64,000 nucleotides of DNA from Quercus robur (taxonomy: Eukaryota; Streptophyta; Magnoliopsida; Fagales; Fagaceae): NCBI RefSeq assembly GCF_932294415.1, contig NC_065543.1, forward strand, positions 31,143,530-31,207,529, given 5' to 3'. The translations under genes were made by a program, and so were the position numbers. The first letter of the stretch is position 1. Each line of letters begins with the position of its first letter. The notes beneath the pieces were generated by a model that saw nothing but the letters and a program-made list of their open reading frames with translations, did no database searches and was not told the origin of the DNA. Shown here piece by piece: positions 1 to 9,373 of this stretch.

Positions 1-66
1 ACTCTTTCTTGGGCTCAGCTTATTCTTTCTTGGGCTTATTTTACTGTGATTTTTTAGACCTCAACA
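1..66 (+). repeat. 3' end of an LTR cut by the window edge
   Basis: The first 66 bases end in TTTAGACCTCAACA, the same ending as the solo LTR at 1805..3063, and both are preceded by similar TTCTTTTTGGGC-type pyrimidine-rich sequence. It is therefore the tail of a second LTR of that family, lying in the first intron of the left receptor-kinase copy. The rest is outside the window, so solo or full-length status is unknown. Confidence 0.7.
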
Positions 67-836
67 ATAGGTAAAAAAATAAAATATTAATAGTAAAAGT
101 ATAGGAGAACCATTAAAAATTAGTTACAACAATTATTTGTAAAAATTTTGTAAAATCGTTTGTGTAAGTAGAATTACTATGTAAATGGTTATATTAATGG
201 TTACATAATGACTTAAAAAAAATTTATTAAAAAAAAAAATTTGCAGCAGTAATAGGGACCAGGATCATATCTCATTCAGTAGACATATTGCTGATAATTA
301 ACATTTTTTGGTTCTCACTTCTCAGGGCATAAAATTTTTGAAAGAGATGAGCCCGTCCATTGAAAGTGAAGAAGAATTTAATCGATTTGGATTTTAAATT
401 TCTAGTGACCCAAGAATTCTATAGAAGGAAACTATTACGAAATTTTGGAGGAAAACATTTACGAAAGGAGATTCTTCCATCGTGATTTGGAGGAAAACAT
501 TTCCATAATAACCCAATGGTTGATTGCATAGACAAAACATAAATTCAAGAAAAAGAACAGAACATTTATGCCAAAATTTCGTAGTAGTTGTCACTAGAAA
601 TTTAAAATCCAAATCGATTAAATTCGAGGAGCAATTCACTCGATTAATTTATTTTACCAGTAGAAAACACAGAAAAGTCTTGCAAGTAATTAACATAAGA
701 AGAAGAGTCGAAAATCAAACACAATTCCCAAGAAATTGTATTCACGGAAAACAAAACAGCAAAACATAAAAGATTATGCAGAGGAGAACAAATTGTTCAG
801 TTAGAGACTAGTAGTGTTATATGGGAAAGTACATAC
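67..836 (-). other. Start of intron 1 of the left receptor-kinase copy, with a conserved inverted repeat
   Basis: No coding sequence is recognised. The stretch aligns with 48030-48640 in intron 1 of the complete gene. Inside it, a segment near 379-411 (ATTTAATCGATTTGGATTTT and following) recurs inverted near 592-625, so a transcript could fold into a stem of about 35 bp. The same arrangement is kept in the other copy. It may be an old foldback element that predates the gene duplication. Confidence 0.6.
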
Positions 837-963
837 CTTCATTTTGTGGCAAAATTTGAGCGTCCGTTCCAAACTGGGTGAAGCAATTCAAAACGAAAAT
901 GACAAGAACAACAACATGGACAACCTTGGATTCTGAAATCCCAAGTCCCATCGTTTTCCTCAT
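837..963 (-). CDS. Exon 1 of a second LRR receptor-like kinase (tandem paralogue; rest off window)
   Basis: Read on the minus strand, an ATG at 963 opens 42 codons that end at a GAAG|GTATGT donor at 837/836. The peptide starts [10 protein letters not shown], has a hydrophobic core ([14 protein letters not shown]) and ends [12 protein letters not shown]. It is a signal peptide plus the first mature residues of an LRR VIII-2 receptor kinase. Length, splice phase and nearly all residues match exon 1 of the complete gene at 49032..49158; one seen difference is VVH here against VVY there. Exon 2 and beyond must lie left of base 1. Whether that gene is intact cannot be told. Confidence 0.85.
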
Positions 964-1071
964 ATAAAAATACTACTTAAACTGCCACAGTACACCTATA
1001 AATACATTGAAGAGCGAGAGGTTGGAGGGAAAGAGTAACAGAAAAAGGCACCGCCTGGGTTTAAAAAGATT
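964..1071 (-). promoter_or_regulatory. Upstream region of the left receptor-kinase copy
   Basis: This short stretch upstream of the ATG at 963 is conserved with 49159-49260 next to the complete gene (both contain GGCACCGCCTGGGT). A TATTTATA-like string on the minus strand about 35-45 bases upstream of the ATG is present here but changed in the other copy. It likely holds the 5' UTR and part of the proximal promoter. It is truncated by the Mutator-like element that starts at 1072. Confidence 0.4.
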
Positions 1072-1390
1072 AGCAAAAATAAACTTTTTCGTCCCCTACA
1101 GGTTGGGCTGATTTTCATTTTGGTCTCAATTTTGATTTTACTACTATTTTGGTTCCCAAAAAAGAAAATCAATTCTATTTTCACCTCTATAGTTAATTCA
1201 CTAACGAAAAACTCTTACTTGTCAAACAGAGTGCCCAATTGACATATTAAATGTTGACGAGATTAAAAAAATAATAATAATAATTTATTTGGCATTTAAA
1301 AATGCATATAAATTACTAATAAATTTAATTGCTTAATTTTAATTTAAACTGAAAATAAAATTTTGATTTGAATTAAAATTTTAATTTCTC

Positions 1391-1569
1391 AATTATACTA
1401 GGAACACAACTTTTGGCACAATTTTATGCCACAATTTGCCATGTGACGAATTGTGATTGGTAAGGGTATGTCAGTGGGCCATGTGGAGACACACCCTTAC
1501 CAATTACAACTCACCATGTGGTGAGTTGTGGCACAAATTTATGCCAAAAATTATATTCCTAGCATAATT
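1391..1569. mobile_element. Palindromic MITE
   Basis: The two ends are inverted copies: AATTATACTAGGAACACAAC against AATTATGCTAGGAATATAAT, followed on both sides by TTTTGGCACAA/TTTTTGGCATAA and a shared GTGGCA...TTGTG core. The whole 179 bp is close to one long hairpin centred near TCAGTGGGCC. I could not define a clean target duplication, so the superfamily is open. It has no coding capacity. Confidence 0.7.
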
Positions 1570-1804
1570 CAAATACTAAATCGACAATTGTATATACTAT
1601 ACCCAAAAGTTGGAAAAATTGGGTTTGTGTTTATAGTTTAGCATGAATGTCTACTTGTTTATATTATAAATTAATGGATTTTACTAATGTGTGTTATAAG
1701 GGCACACAATAGTAAATCAATTTTGGAAAAAATTTATCAAAAATTGACAACTTTTTTAATTTTTAATAAATTTTTTTAAAAAAATAAATTTCTTAACTGG
1801 ACCC
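1570..1804. other. AT-rich spacer, no gene seen
   Basis: About 235 bases of AT-rich sequence between the MITE and the solo LTR. No open frame, RNA gene or repeat structure is recognised. The last five bases (GACCC) are the left target duplication of the solo LTR. Confidence 0.6.
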
Positions 1805-3063
1805 TGTGAGAGTGCCTTTTTTTGTGACACTCAGGCCCAAAGATCCCGGGCCTAATAAGAGGTTTGGTGAACCAGGTCTTGACTCACCGCAGCTAACAAG
1901 CTGTTTAAGAATCAAGTGATGCACAGGGGATGCTTCCTACAATACAAGTAAAATGACAAATAAGGATATTCGTATGGAGAGGCATGCCAAAACAACAAGA
2001 TAAATTCAACAGAATCAACAAAGAGGTACAAAATAATGTTAAGGGGATCTTGGGATTAATGAGACACATTTCATTAATATGTTCTTTGTTAAGTTACAGA
2101 AAACTCACTAAGACGTGATACAAGGTTCAATCAAGCTCAAAAATTACAGTCTTGAATGGCTATTTCAGCTTTCAAAACTTGCAAAGTTTGATTCTCTTTG
2201 AATCCAAGTATGTGCAATAGTGGTTTTTACAGGATACCGGGAAACAATATTCATTTTTCCCTTAGTGTTTTCTTTCTCTTCACCACAACTTTACTGATAG
2301 TTCTTTTCTCTAGAAAATCTCTCCCTTTTCTCTCTTTTTCGCTTGCCCTTTTCTTCACAACCTACCCCTTCCTTTTATAATGAAGTTCTGGCCTTCTCGG
2401 GGAACCATTGGTTCCCCTGTTTTGCCTTCTTATGAACAGAGCCTATTCCGTGCCTATCACTCGGTAAGTCCCATTTCCTGTTTTTCTCATTCTTTCCTTC
2501 TTTCAGCTCTATTTCTTTTGAAAGTCCTTGGTTGGCTACCTTCTTTGGGATGTGCTGAGGTATGCCCTTCTCGGCCTCACCGTCTAGCAATTCCACTTTT
2601 TCCTTTTTTTTCCCATCTGGGCAAAATCCTATTCTGCCAACTTGAAAGCCACCTATTACCATTCTCTTTTTTGTGTTTCTTTGTTCTGGTTCCCCGAGAC
2701 TCTGTCTGCTTGTGCCATGAGAGGTCACTGGTTTTTTTTTTTGCGCTTGTGTTCTTTTGCTTTGTTTCTTATTTTCTTTTTCTGATCTTTTTTTTCGAGC
2801 TGTCCTAGTCTTTCTTTTGACTGTGTGCCTGGAAGGATCCGCGCCTCTTGATGGTTGCTGAGGATCCTGGCTACTTATCCTCTTGCCGTGGGTTTCTTTT
2901 TCTTCTCGATGCTTCTTCGTCTGGGCTTCAAGCCTCTTGGGCCTCTTTATTCCTTCGTGGTCCACTTGCACCTGCTTCTTTGGACTTAGCTTGTTCTTTT
3001 CCTTTTGGACCTAGCTCACTCTTTTTGGGCCTCCCTTACTATGATCCTTTTTAGACCTCAACA
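1805..3063 (+). mobile_element. Solo LTR (1.26 kb) with 5-bp target duplication
   Basis: Begins TGTGAGAGTGCC and ends AGACCTCAACA (TG...CA), flanked by GACCC at 1800..1804 and 3064..3068, a perfect 5-bp target duplication. No gag-pol lies between, so it is a solo LTR left by LTR-LTR recombination. A TTTTATAAT string at 2373..2381 could be the LTR promoter, which would place the element on the plus strand. The pyrimidine-rich downstream half creates long accidental reading frames. The family also appears at 1..66. Confidence 0.88.
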
Positions 3064-3068
3064 GACCC

Positions 3069-3156
3069 TAAATTAATTTGTGATCTTCAAAAGTTGATTA
3101 TGTGTTTAATTGTGCTGGTGATGTTGATTTTTCAAGGCTATCCATCTTCTTTTAGA
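3069..3156. other. AT-rich spacer between repeats
   Basis: This short AT-rich stretch ends in CTATCCATCTTCTTTTAG. A similar string (TCTACCATCTTCTTTAAT) follows the next element near 4284. Either the host sequence was partly duplicated or these are decayed copia leader sequences. No gene is seen. Confidence 0.4.
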
Positions 3157-4202
3157 GGTTGTTTGGATCCACGTTTCTCTCTGCGTTTCACGTTTGCGTT
3201 TAATATTTGCTAGGATCCACACTACACAGTAGCCAAAATAAACGCTGAGATGAGAAACGCAGGAATGAGTTGAAACGTAGGAATGAAAATACGAGACGCA
3301 CCATTTCATCAAAACCCAAACGCAATGAACACAAGCCAGCAAAATTCATTGCACAAGCACAGTTGATCTGATCAAAATGGCGATTCATTGCACAAGCACA
3401 GAACATGATAAACCCAGAACATGATCAAACCCAAAACATGATTCATTGCACAAGCCCAGCAAACCCATTCTTCGCGTTCTTCATCGATCAAACCCAGAAC
3501 ATGATGAAGGACCGCAAACCCATCAAAACAGAAGATCAAAACAATGAAACCAAAGCAATATGAATCAAACCCATGTGAAAAAAAATCAATAGTCATTAAA
3601 TGGATCAAGCCATCAATCGGAGCAACTGATCAAATGGATCTACCCACTGCCGATCAACCCATGATTCATCTTCTTGAAACCCAGCAAACCCATCAACTAA
3701 GAAGATCAAAACAGTGAAACCAAAACCGTAAACCCATGTGAAAAAAAAAAAAAATCAAACCCATCAAACAATCAAACCCAGCAAACGGAACTGATCAACC
3801 CATCCACCAAGCAAACGCAAATCAAACCCATTAAAACAACCCGCAACCGATCAACCCATCCACCACCACCGAAGGAACCCGATCTTCGCCGGCGTTGGAC
3901 TGGGTTGTCTTCCTCAGCTCTTCACCAGCGTCGGATCGATATAGGTCTTCCTTGTGGATTTCTTTGTTGGGCGTGGAACTCTCCGATGGCATAGGCGTTA
4001 GCTAGTACGGTGAGGAGTGAATAGAAGAAGGAAAGGGAAAAAAAAAATTAGAGTAAAACTTTGATATTTATTTTCTATAGTAATTTCAGCTAAGCTACAG
4101 TACCGATATCACCAAAATAATCATCCATGTTTTTTCACTTATTTGTTATAGTGTTTTCAGTTTTCAATTTCAACAAAATAAGTTCTATCCAAACAGACCT
4201 TT
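3157..4202. mobile_element. Probable terminal-inverted-repeat transposon
   Basis: Starts AGGTTGTTTGGATC and ends ATCCAAACAGACCT, imperfect inverted ends. The right end with its preceding CAACAAAATAAGTTCT is nearly the same as the right end of the element at 49796..50281, which defines a family. The interior has short direct repeats (AACCCAGAACATGAT-like and AACCCATCAAAACAGAAGAT-like units, 3400-3770) but no transposase. The target duplication is unclear, so the superfamily is not assigned. Confidence 0.5.
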
Positions 4203-4524
4203 AATATTATAAAATTAATGTGATATTTGCATTTTGATAAAGTTGATTTGTGTATGACAGTTGGTGGTTTTGATCCTTCAATGTCTACCATCTTCTTTAA
4301 TTATACTATATAATATTAGGATATTTGTCTTTTTGGATTTTTCATTGATTGGGCATAGTGTAGAGTCATGTGTGCAGACGGTATGATTTGTGCCTGCTTT
4401 GTTTTGTTTCTAGCCTTTCACGTGTATCTACAATCTCTTATCTCTTTTTTCGTGTTAGCACATGCAATTTCCTATGTATACTATAAAAGTAATTGGTGGA
4501 CTTCAACCACCGGACCTTCAACCA
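4203..4524. other. AT-rich stretch, no gene seen
   Basis: About 320 bases with no recognised coding sequence. Just before the SINE, TTCAACCACCGG occurs twice (about 4502-4513 and 4517-4528). Confidence 0.5.
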
Positions 4525-4631
4525 CCGGGTCTTGTAGTCTAATGGTACTCAATTTTCCTTGTAACTATTAGCGCCGGAGTTCAATCCCTGTAATAAACAA
4601 TTACCGGAAGAAAAAAATAAATAAATAAAAA
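4525..4631 (+). mobile_element. tRNA-derived SINE or SINE fragment
   Basis: An internal pol III promoter can be read: A-box TAGTCTAATGG at 4535..4545 and B-box GAGTTCAATCC at 4577..4587, about 32 bases apart as in tRNA genes. It is followed by an A-rich tail (AGAAAAAAATAAATAAATAAAAA). It does not fold as an intact tRNA and has no acceptor 3' end, so a SINE is the better call. No target duplication was found. Confidence 0.6.
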
Positions 4632-4933
4632 GGCAGACTTTAGCTTTGTTATTGGACCTGATGTTGACTATTGATGATGGTTTGTTGTTTCTGTGTGGTA
4701 ATATATTATATATTATCATTTGCGTGTCTTCTGAAGTTTACACGGACATGTTTGAAAGTTTTGTTTAGTTGGCTTCTTATATAATATATGTTTTTTGCCT
4801 TAAAGTTACAGAGACATGTTTTTTGACTATTGATGCAGTGCCGTGTTAATTTTTTCTAGATTGTTGTGTAATATAAAAAATACTTCGGTTGAATTTTGAG
4901 AATTCAATTTGATAGAGTTTTGTTTTGACAGAA
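4632..4933. other. Probable copia leader, no gene seen
   Basis: AT-rich stretch directly before the gag ATG at 4934. It would be the copia 5' leader if the element is collinear. No LTR matching the 3' LTR at 22527 is visible, so the 5' LTR seems lost. Confidence 0.35.
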
Positions 4934-5149
4934 ATGTCGAATGAAACTGTGCTTGTTACTGCCATTATTACTGTTCCTGTTAATCATAGAAAAAAGCCAG
5001 AAAAATTCAATAGTATCGAGTTTAAGGGATGGCAACAAAAAAATATTGCTCTATCTCACAACACTGAATTTGGCAAAATTCTTATATAAGAATGCTCCAA
5101 ATCTCAAGGAAAATGAGAAGGATAGGCAAGTGGTTGCTGCTATGGAAGC
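4934..5149 (+). pseudogene. Ty1/copia gag, N-terminal part (split by an LTR element)
   Basis: The ATG at 4934 opens MSNETVLVTA... followed by EFKGWQQK, then in the +1 frame ILLYLTTLNLAKFL...KDRQVVAAMEA. This is the conserved start of copia gag (FKGWQQKMLFYLTTLNLA type). A frameshift occurs near 5040 in a run of A. The reading stops at 5149 where another LTR element is inserted, and it resumes at 7899 as [18 protein letters not shown] with the codons split exactly at the target duplication. The protein would coat retrotransposon particles; this copy is dead. Confidence 0.8.
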
Positions 5150-5522
5150 TGTTAGGAACTTAGAGGTTCCTAATGGGGATGGATAGAAATTGTAGGGGGA
5201 ATGATAGGAATTATAGGGAAATTGACTTAATTCGAGGTAATCACCCTCCATAGAGAGAGAAAGAGATTAAGAGAGAAAAATGCACTAAGCAATGGTTTAT
5301 TCTTCAATTCATATCTAATGTTGAATTACAATTATGTATTTATAGGAGACTAGCTCTAATTTCATTGGTTCACATGGCTTAAGATAATTGGCTAGTTAAT
5401 TCAACACATGCTCTATGAATTAAACCATGTGTTAAATGAGTTACATGTGCTCAAATCCTAACTAATTCATCCTAATCTCAACTAACTAAAAGAATTGCAA
5501 CAATTATTTCATATTCCTAACA
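5150..5522 (-). repeat. 3' LTR of the minus-strand element (left copy)
   Basis: 373 bp, TGTTAGGAAC...CCTAACA. In the element's own orientation this is the 3' LTR because the polypurine tract abuts it. Confidence 0.9.
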
Positions 5523-7509
5523 TTTTCCTCCCCTTGAAAACACCTTGCCCACAAGGTGTTGTTATTGAGTGACACCTTCATGAGGGGGAACCAACCACTA
5601 ATCCAATACGCCAAAGCATTTAACCACAACCCAAAATAGAGTAGCATAATCTAAAAAGCTAGCAGTCTTAATACTGGCCCTCATTGAAAATCCACATCGT
5701 GTTTCAGTGTTGTCCTTCGCATTAAACAATGAGTTGTAGCAACAACCAATGCGAACAGTAGCACTAACTACACATGTAGATTCACAGTAATAATATTGCC
5801 GTGTTGACTCTGTAAAAGTTTCATTGCATTGCCACTTTTGCTTTCCTTGTGTTGATAATGTTGTGAATAACATTGTTTCTATGCACACCAAAAATGAGGT
5901 TAATGGGCCTACCCTCACTTAGACTCACAATCTACTTGTAATGTGGGTTTTGGGTTTCCTACTCTGGGTAGTTCTTAACACAGAGACTCCATAAAGCAAC
6001 CTTACACTATGAATTCCTCTTCTCTCCCTATTATTACTCTTCTGATGCTTCTCTTGCTCCCTCTGTTCTCAGTTTCTTATGGAGCCTTTCAACAACCCTT
6101 TTTTCTCTCTTAACTTCTCATATTTACAGCCCAAAATTAGTGGAGGGGTGATGATTACTCTTGTGGTGAGTGGAAAAGGAGGTCCAATGTTATTAACCTT
6201 AAGTGGGTGTTTAGTTGGAAGTGGAGGGTGGTAAGAATGGCATTGGATCGAACTGGTTCCCATGTTAGAGGATCTGTCCGGCAGCGATCCTTCCCAAGGT
6301 GATACCAAGCATCTAGGGACCTCGCCTTCCTGGGAAACCACTTTCTTCAACCAGGTCAGAGTTGGCCGACAGGGTCTCACCTTTGCTGCTCATGTCATAA
6401 CGACTTCATTACGGTTTTTGGGCTTTGAATGGGCGTCAAGGCTTGCCTGGGCCAAGCTCATAGGCCCAGTAGAACACACTACCACACAAAATGCCCTAAG
6501 GCCCAAGGCCCAACTAGCTTATAGCCTTGTACACGTGGCACCAGTGTGATGGATTTTATGAACAATGGGCTTGAAGGGGAGTTGCGCCCTGTATAGTTTC
6601 TAAAGACAATTCTTGATGTCCTTCCATGTGTTCCAGCCTAAGGAAACCAAGACTTCCATCATTAGCAAGATACATTCCATTACATGGAAAAGCAGTGCTA
6701 GCATTGGAACCTTGGCACTTCCCACTATTGCCATCAAGAACTTGAATGTGTCCTTGTGCATTTAGGACACCATATGTCATTGTAAGGGCTTCAGAAGGAG
6801 AGTCATAGGTGGCGGCTTTCCAGATTGTAGCCAAGAGCCCTTCTTGGTACATTAACTTGGGCTTGCCACAAAGAAGTAGCCACATATGAGAGAAATTTTC
6901 AAACCCCCAAGAAGGAAATGTGATTTCTTATACACTTTCAAATCGTAATTCAGAGACGAAATTCCATCTGATTGGAACCAATGGACTACCAAGTTTCTTG
7001 CCTTGGTGATTGCCCCGTAAGAGAGAGACTTGGTCACCATAGCCCAATCCAAGATCAACCCGAGCCCCACTTAATAGCATCAAGTCCCATTTCTTTAAGA
7101 GACCAGGATAATCCTTCAGAACTATTTCTCCGATGAAACCCACCTGCATTAAGACATGTTAATCAATGTGCTCAACTTCAAGACTAGTAAACCGTGAACC
7201 AAGTGACACATCTTCACTAGCATACTTCTACAATATAGACTTGTTGATGGAGATGCATGTGACCTCGACAAGAAGGCCTGGGTTAATCTCAACAAGTTGA
7301 TTTTTCTCCAACTCTTCTTCGATCTCTATCATTTGTACTCCAGCTTCCATTGCACCAAGAAGTTGAAACTCTTCTTCGGACATGCTTTCAAGATCCTCCT
7401 GCATTCTTGAAAGTTCTTCTATCATGGCCACGTTAGATTCAACCAAGACCTTGACCTTCTCTTGTCAGTCATATTATCCCATCTTGAGATCGACGGCTCT
7501 GATACCAAA
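5523..7509 (-). other. Internal region of the LTR element with unrecognised, possibly captured, sequence
   Basis: No gag-pol domain is recognised. Minus-strand frames of interest are 7228..7446 (72 residues, very acidic: EELSRMQEDLESMSEEEF) and a chain near 6556-7146. A splice-acceptor-like TTAATGCAG|GTGGGTTTC precedes a frame beginning VGFIGEIVLKDYPGLLKKWD at 7143, and a shifted frame continues to 6556 (WLLLCGKPKLMYQEG...). This looks like exon material of a host gene carried by the element, broken by frameshifts. I do not recognise the donor gene. Confidence 0.4.
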
Positions 7510-7898
7510 TGTTACGAACTTAGAGGTTCCTAATAGGGATGGATAGGAATTGTAGGGGGGTTGATATGAATTGTAGGGAAATTGACTTAATTCGAGGTAG
7601 CCACCCTCCATAGAGAAAGAACGAGATTAAGAGAGAAAGATGCACTATGCAATGGTTTATTCTTCAATTCATATCTAATGTTGAATTACAATTATGTATT
7701 TATAAGATACTAGCTCTAATCTTATTGGCCCACATGACTTAAGATAATTGGCTAGTTAATTCAACATGTGCTCTATGAATTAAACTATGTGTTAAATGAG
7801 CTACATGTGCTCAAATCCTAACTCATCCTAATCTTAACTAACTAACAAACTAAAGGGATTGCAACAATTATTACAACAATTATTTCATATTCCTAACA
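7510..7898 (-). repeat. 5' LTR of the minus-strand element (right copy)
   Basis: 389 bp, TGTTACGAAC...CCTAACA. The tRNA primer site lies two bases inside it. It is 16 bp longer than the left LTR, partly through a repeated CAACAATTATT unit near 7863-7884. Confidence 0.9.
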
Positions 7899-8990
7899 GA
7901 GGCATGGAAACATGCTGACTTCCTATGCAAAAACTATATTCTAAATGGATTGGACAACACATTATATAATGTGTATATTTCAATCAAGACAGCAAAAGAA
8001 TTGTGGGATTCCTTGGACAAGAAGTACAAGACAGAAGATGCTGGAACTAAAAAGTTCATTGTGGGCAAACTTCTAGATTACAAAATGGTGGATTCCTAAA
8101 CTGTGCTTAGTCAAGTTCAAGAGCTACAAGTAATCTTACATGAAATTCATGCTGAAGGTATGTCTGTAAGTGAATCTTTTCAAGTGGCTACTCTCATTGA
8201 CAAACTGCCTTCATCTTGGAAAGATTTCAAAAATTACTTGAAGCATAAGCGCAAGGAGATACGGCTAGAAGACTTGATCATAAGATTGAGAATTGAGTAG
8301 GACAATCGTTCTTCAGAAAATGCTATAAGGAATCACTACATAGAATCTAAAGCTAACATTATGGAGCATAATAAAAATAAGAGGAAGTACTCCGGTGAAA
8401 GCTCAAATCAAGGAACCAGTGGGGGTAACTTTACAAAGTTCAACGGAAAATGCTATGTGTGTGGCAAGATAGGGCATCATGTTAAGGACTGCCATAAGCG
8501 TAAAGATCAAGGGACCAAGAAAGGCTCTCAAGCCAACATTATTGAAGCAGAAAAACTTTCATGTCAATAATATAGACCTTTTTGCAGTGATTTCTGAAGT
8601 GAACTTGGTAGGAGGAGATACAAAGGAATGGTGGATGGAAACTGGGTTTACTCGTCATGTATGTTTAGATTAGAATTTGTTTTCTTCATACCATCCTGTG
8701 GACAATGGAGAAGAAATATTCATGGATAATTTCTCAACCTCTAAGGTTGTAGGAAAAGGAAAGGTAATATTGAAGATGACTTTAGGCAAGGAACTTACTT
8801 TGAATGATGTGCTGCGTGTGCCAGATATTCGTAAAAACCTCGTTTCTTGCACATTTTTGAGTGAGAATGGTTTCAAATTGGTCATTGAATTGTACTCACA
8901 AAGAATGGCATAAGTCTGTACTCACAAAGAATGGCATGTACGTGGAAAAGGGTTATATGAGTAATGGGCTATTCAAAATTAATATAGAGT
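7899..8990 (+). pseudogene. Ty1/copia gag (C-terminal part) and protease relic
   Basis: The frame resumes as [20 protein letters not shown] and runs through [14 protein letters not shown], a stop at 8098, VQELQVILHEIHAEGM, LPSSWKDFKNYLKHKRKEI and a stop at 8297. It then has a CCHC knuckle CYVCGKIGHHVKDC (8450-8491) that binds RNA in intact gag. A frameshift near 8565 leads to the protease region, WWMETGFTRHV, where copia normally has W-x-x-DTGAT-x-H. The catalytic aspartate is Glu here, so the protease would be dead. [16 protein letters not shown] follows, typical of copia. The rest of pol is missing or displaced by the LINE and Mutator-like insertions. Confidence 0.85.
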
Positions 8991-9305
8991 GATTCTGTAT
9001 TAATGCAAGTGTGGATTTGGTTTGTAATAATTTAAGTTTGATATTGTAGTGGTGTGATATAGAGGTGACTTTTATATATATAGCTTGTAGTTTATGTACT
9101 TTTGTATTGTAAGAGTATATATAATACCACAGGAGGCTTATATGTTTTTAATGTTATAAGATATAGAATTAGTTTATTATTAATTTCAGCTTCTCTTTAT
9201 CTGTGCGTATGATTCTTTGTACCTTCTTTTTTTTTTTTTTACTGCTTTTTGGAAAAGTTGTGTTAGCATATTACCGATGGAAAAGAAAAAAAATTACTTA
9301 ATTGG
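8991..9305 (+). other. Decayed copia sequence before the LINE
   Basis: Weak traces of the pre-integrase region (NASVDLVCNNLSL) can be read just after 9000 and then fade into AT-rich sequence. No gene is seen. CATAGATGTCTAAGTT at 9306..9321 is the left target duplication of the LINE. Confidence 0.45.
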
Positions 9306-9373
9306 CATAGATGTCTAAGTTTTTTTTTTTTTTTGAGAATCCGCCCCATAAAGATGAGGGGGGAGAGAGTTCA

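Larger units (their letters stand above)
5150..7898 (-). mobile_element. Non-autonomous LTR retrotransposon (2.75 kb, minus strand) inside copia gag
   Basis: Two LTRs (5150..5522 and 7510..7898), both TGTTA...TAACA, enclose about 2 kb. Orientation is minus: next to the right LTR the minus strand reads TGGTATCAGAGC (7496..7507), the primer site for initiator methionine tRNA, two bases from the LTR. Next to the left LTR it reads AAGGGGAGGAAAA (5523..5535), a polypurine tract. Flanks are GAAGC (5145..5149) and GAGGC (7899..7903), a 5-bp target duplication with one change. No reverse transcriptase, integrase or RNase H is present, so it depended on another element. The LTRs differ at several places, including a short internal duplication in the right one. 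Confidence 0.9.

Noticed and set aside
2375..2971. A 198-codon minus-strand frame and a 142-codon plus-strand frame in the same place
   Set aside because: Both lie wholly inside the solo LTR 1805..3063. They come from its one-sided pyrimidine/purine composition and show Lys/Arg/Glu-rich or Phe/Leu-rich low complexity without a domain.
4525..4631. A tRNA gene
   Set aside because: A- and B-box strings are present, but there is no foldable acceptor stem or anticodon arm and an A-rich tail follows, so a SINE is preferred.
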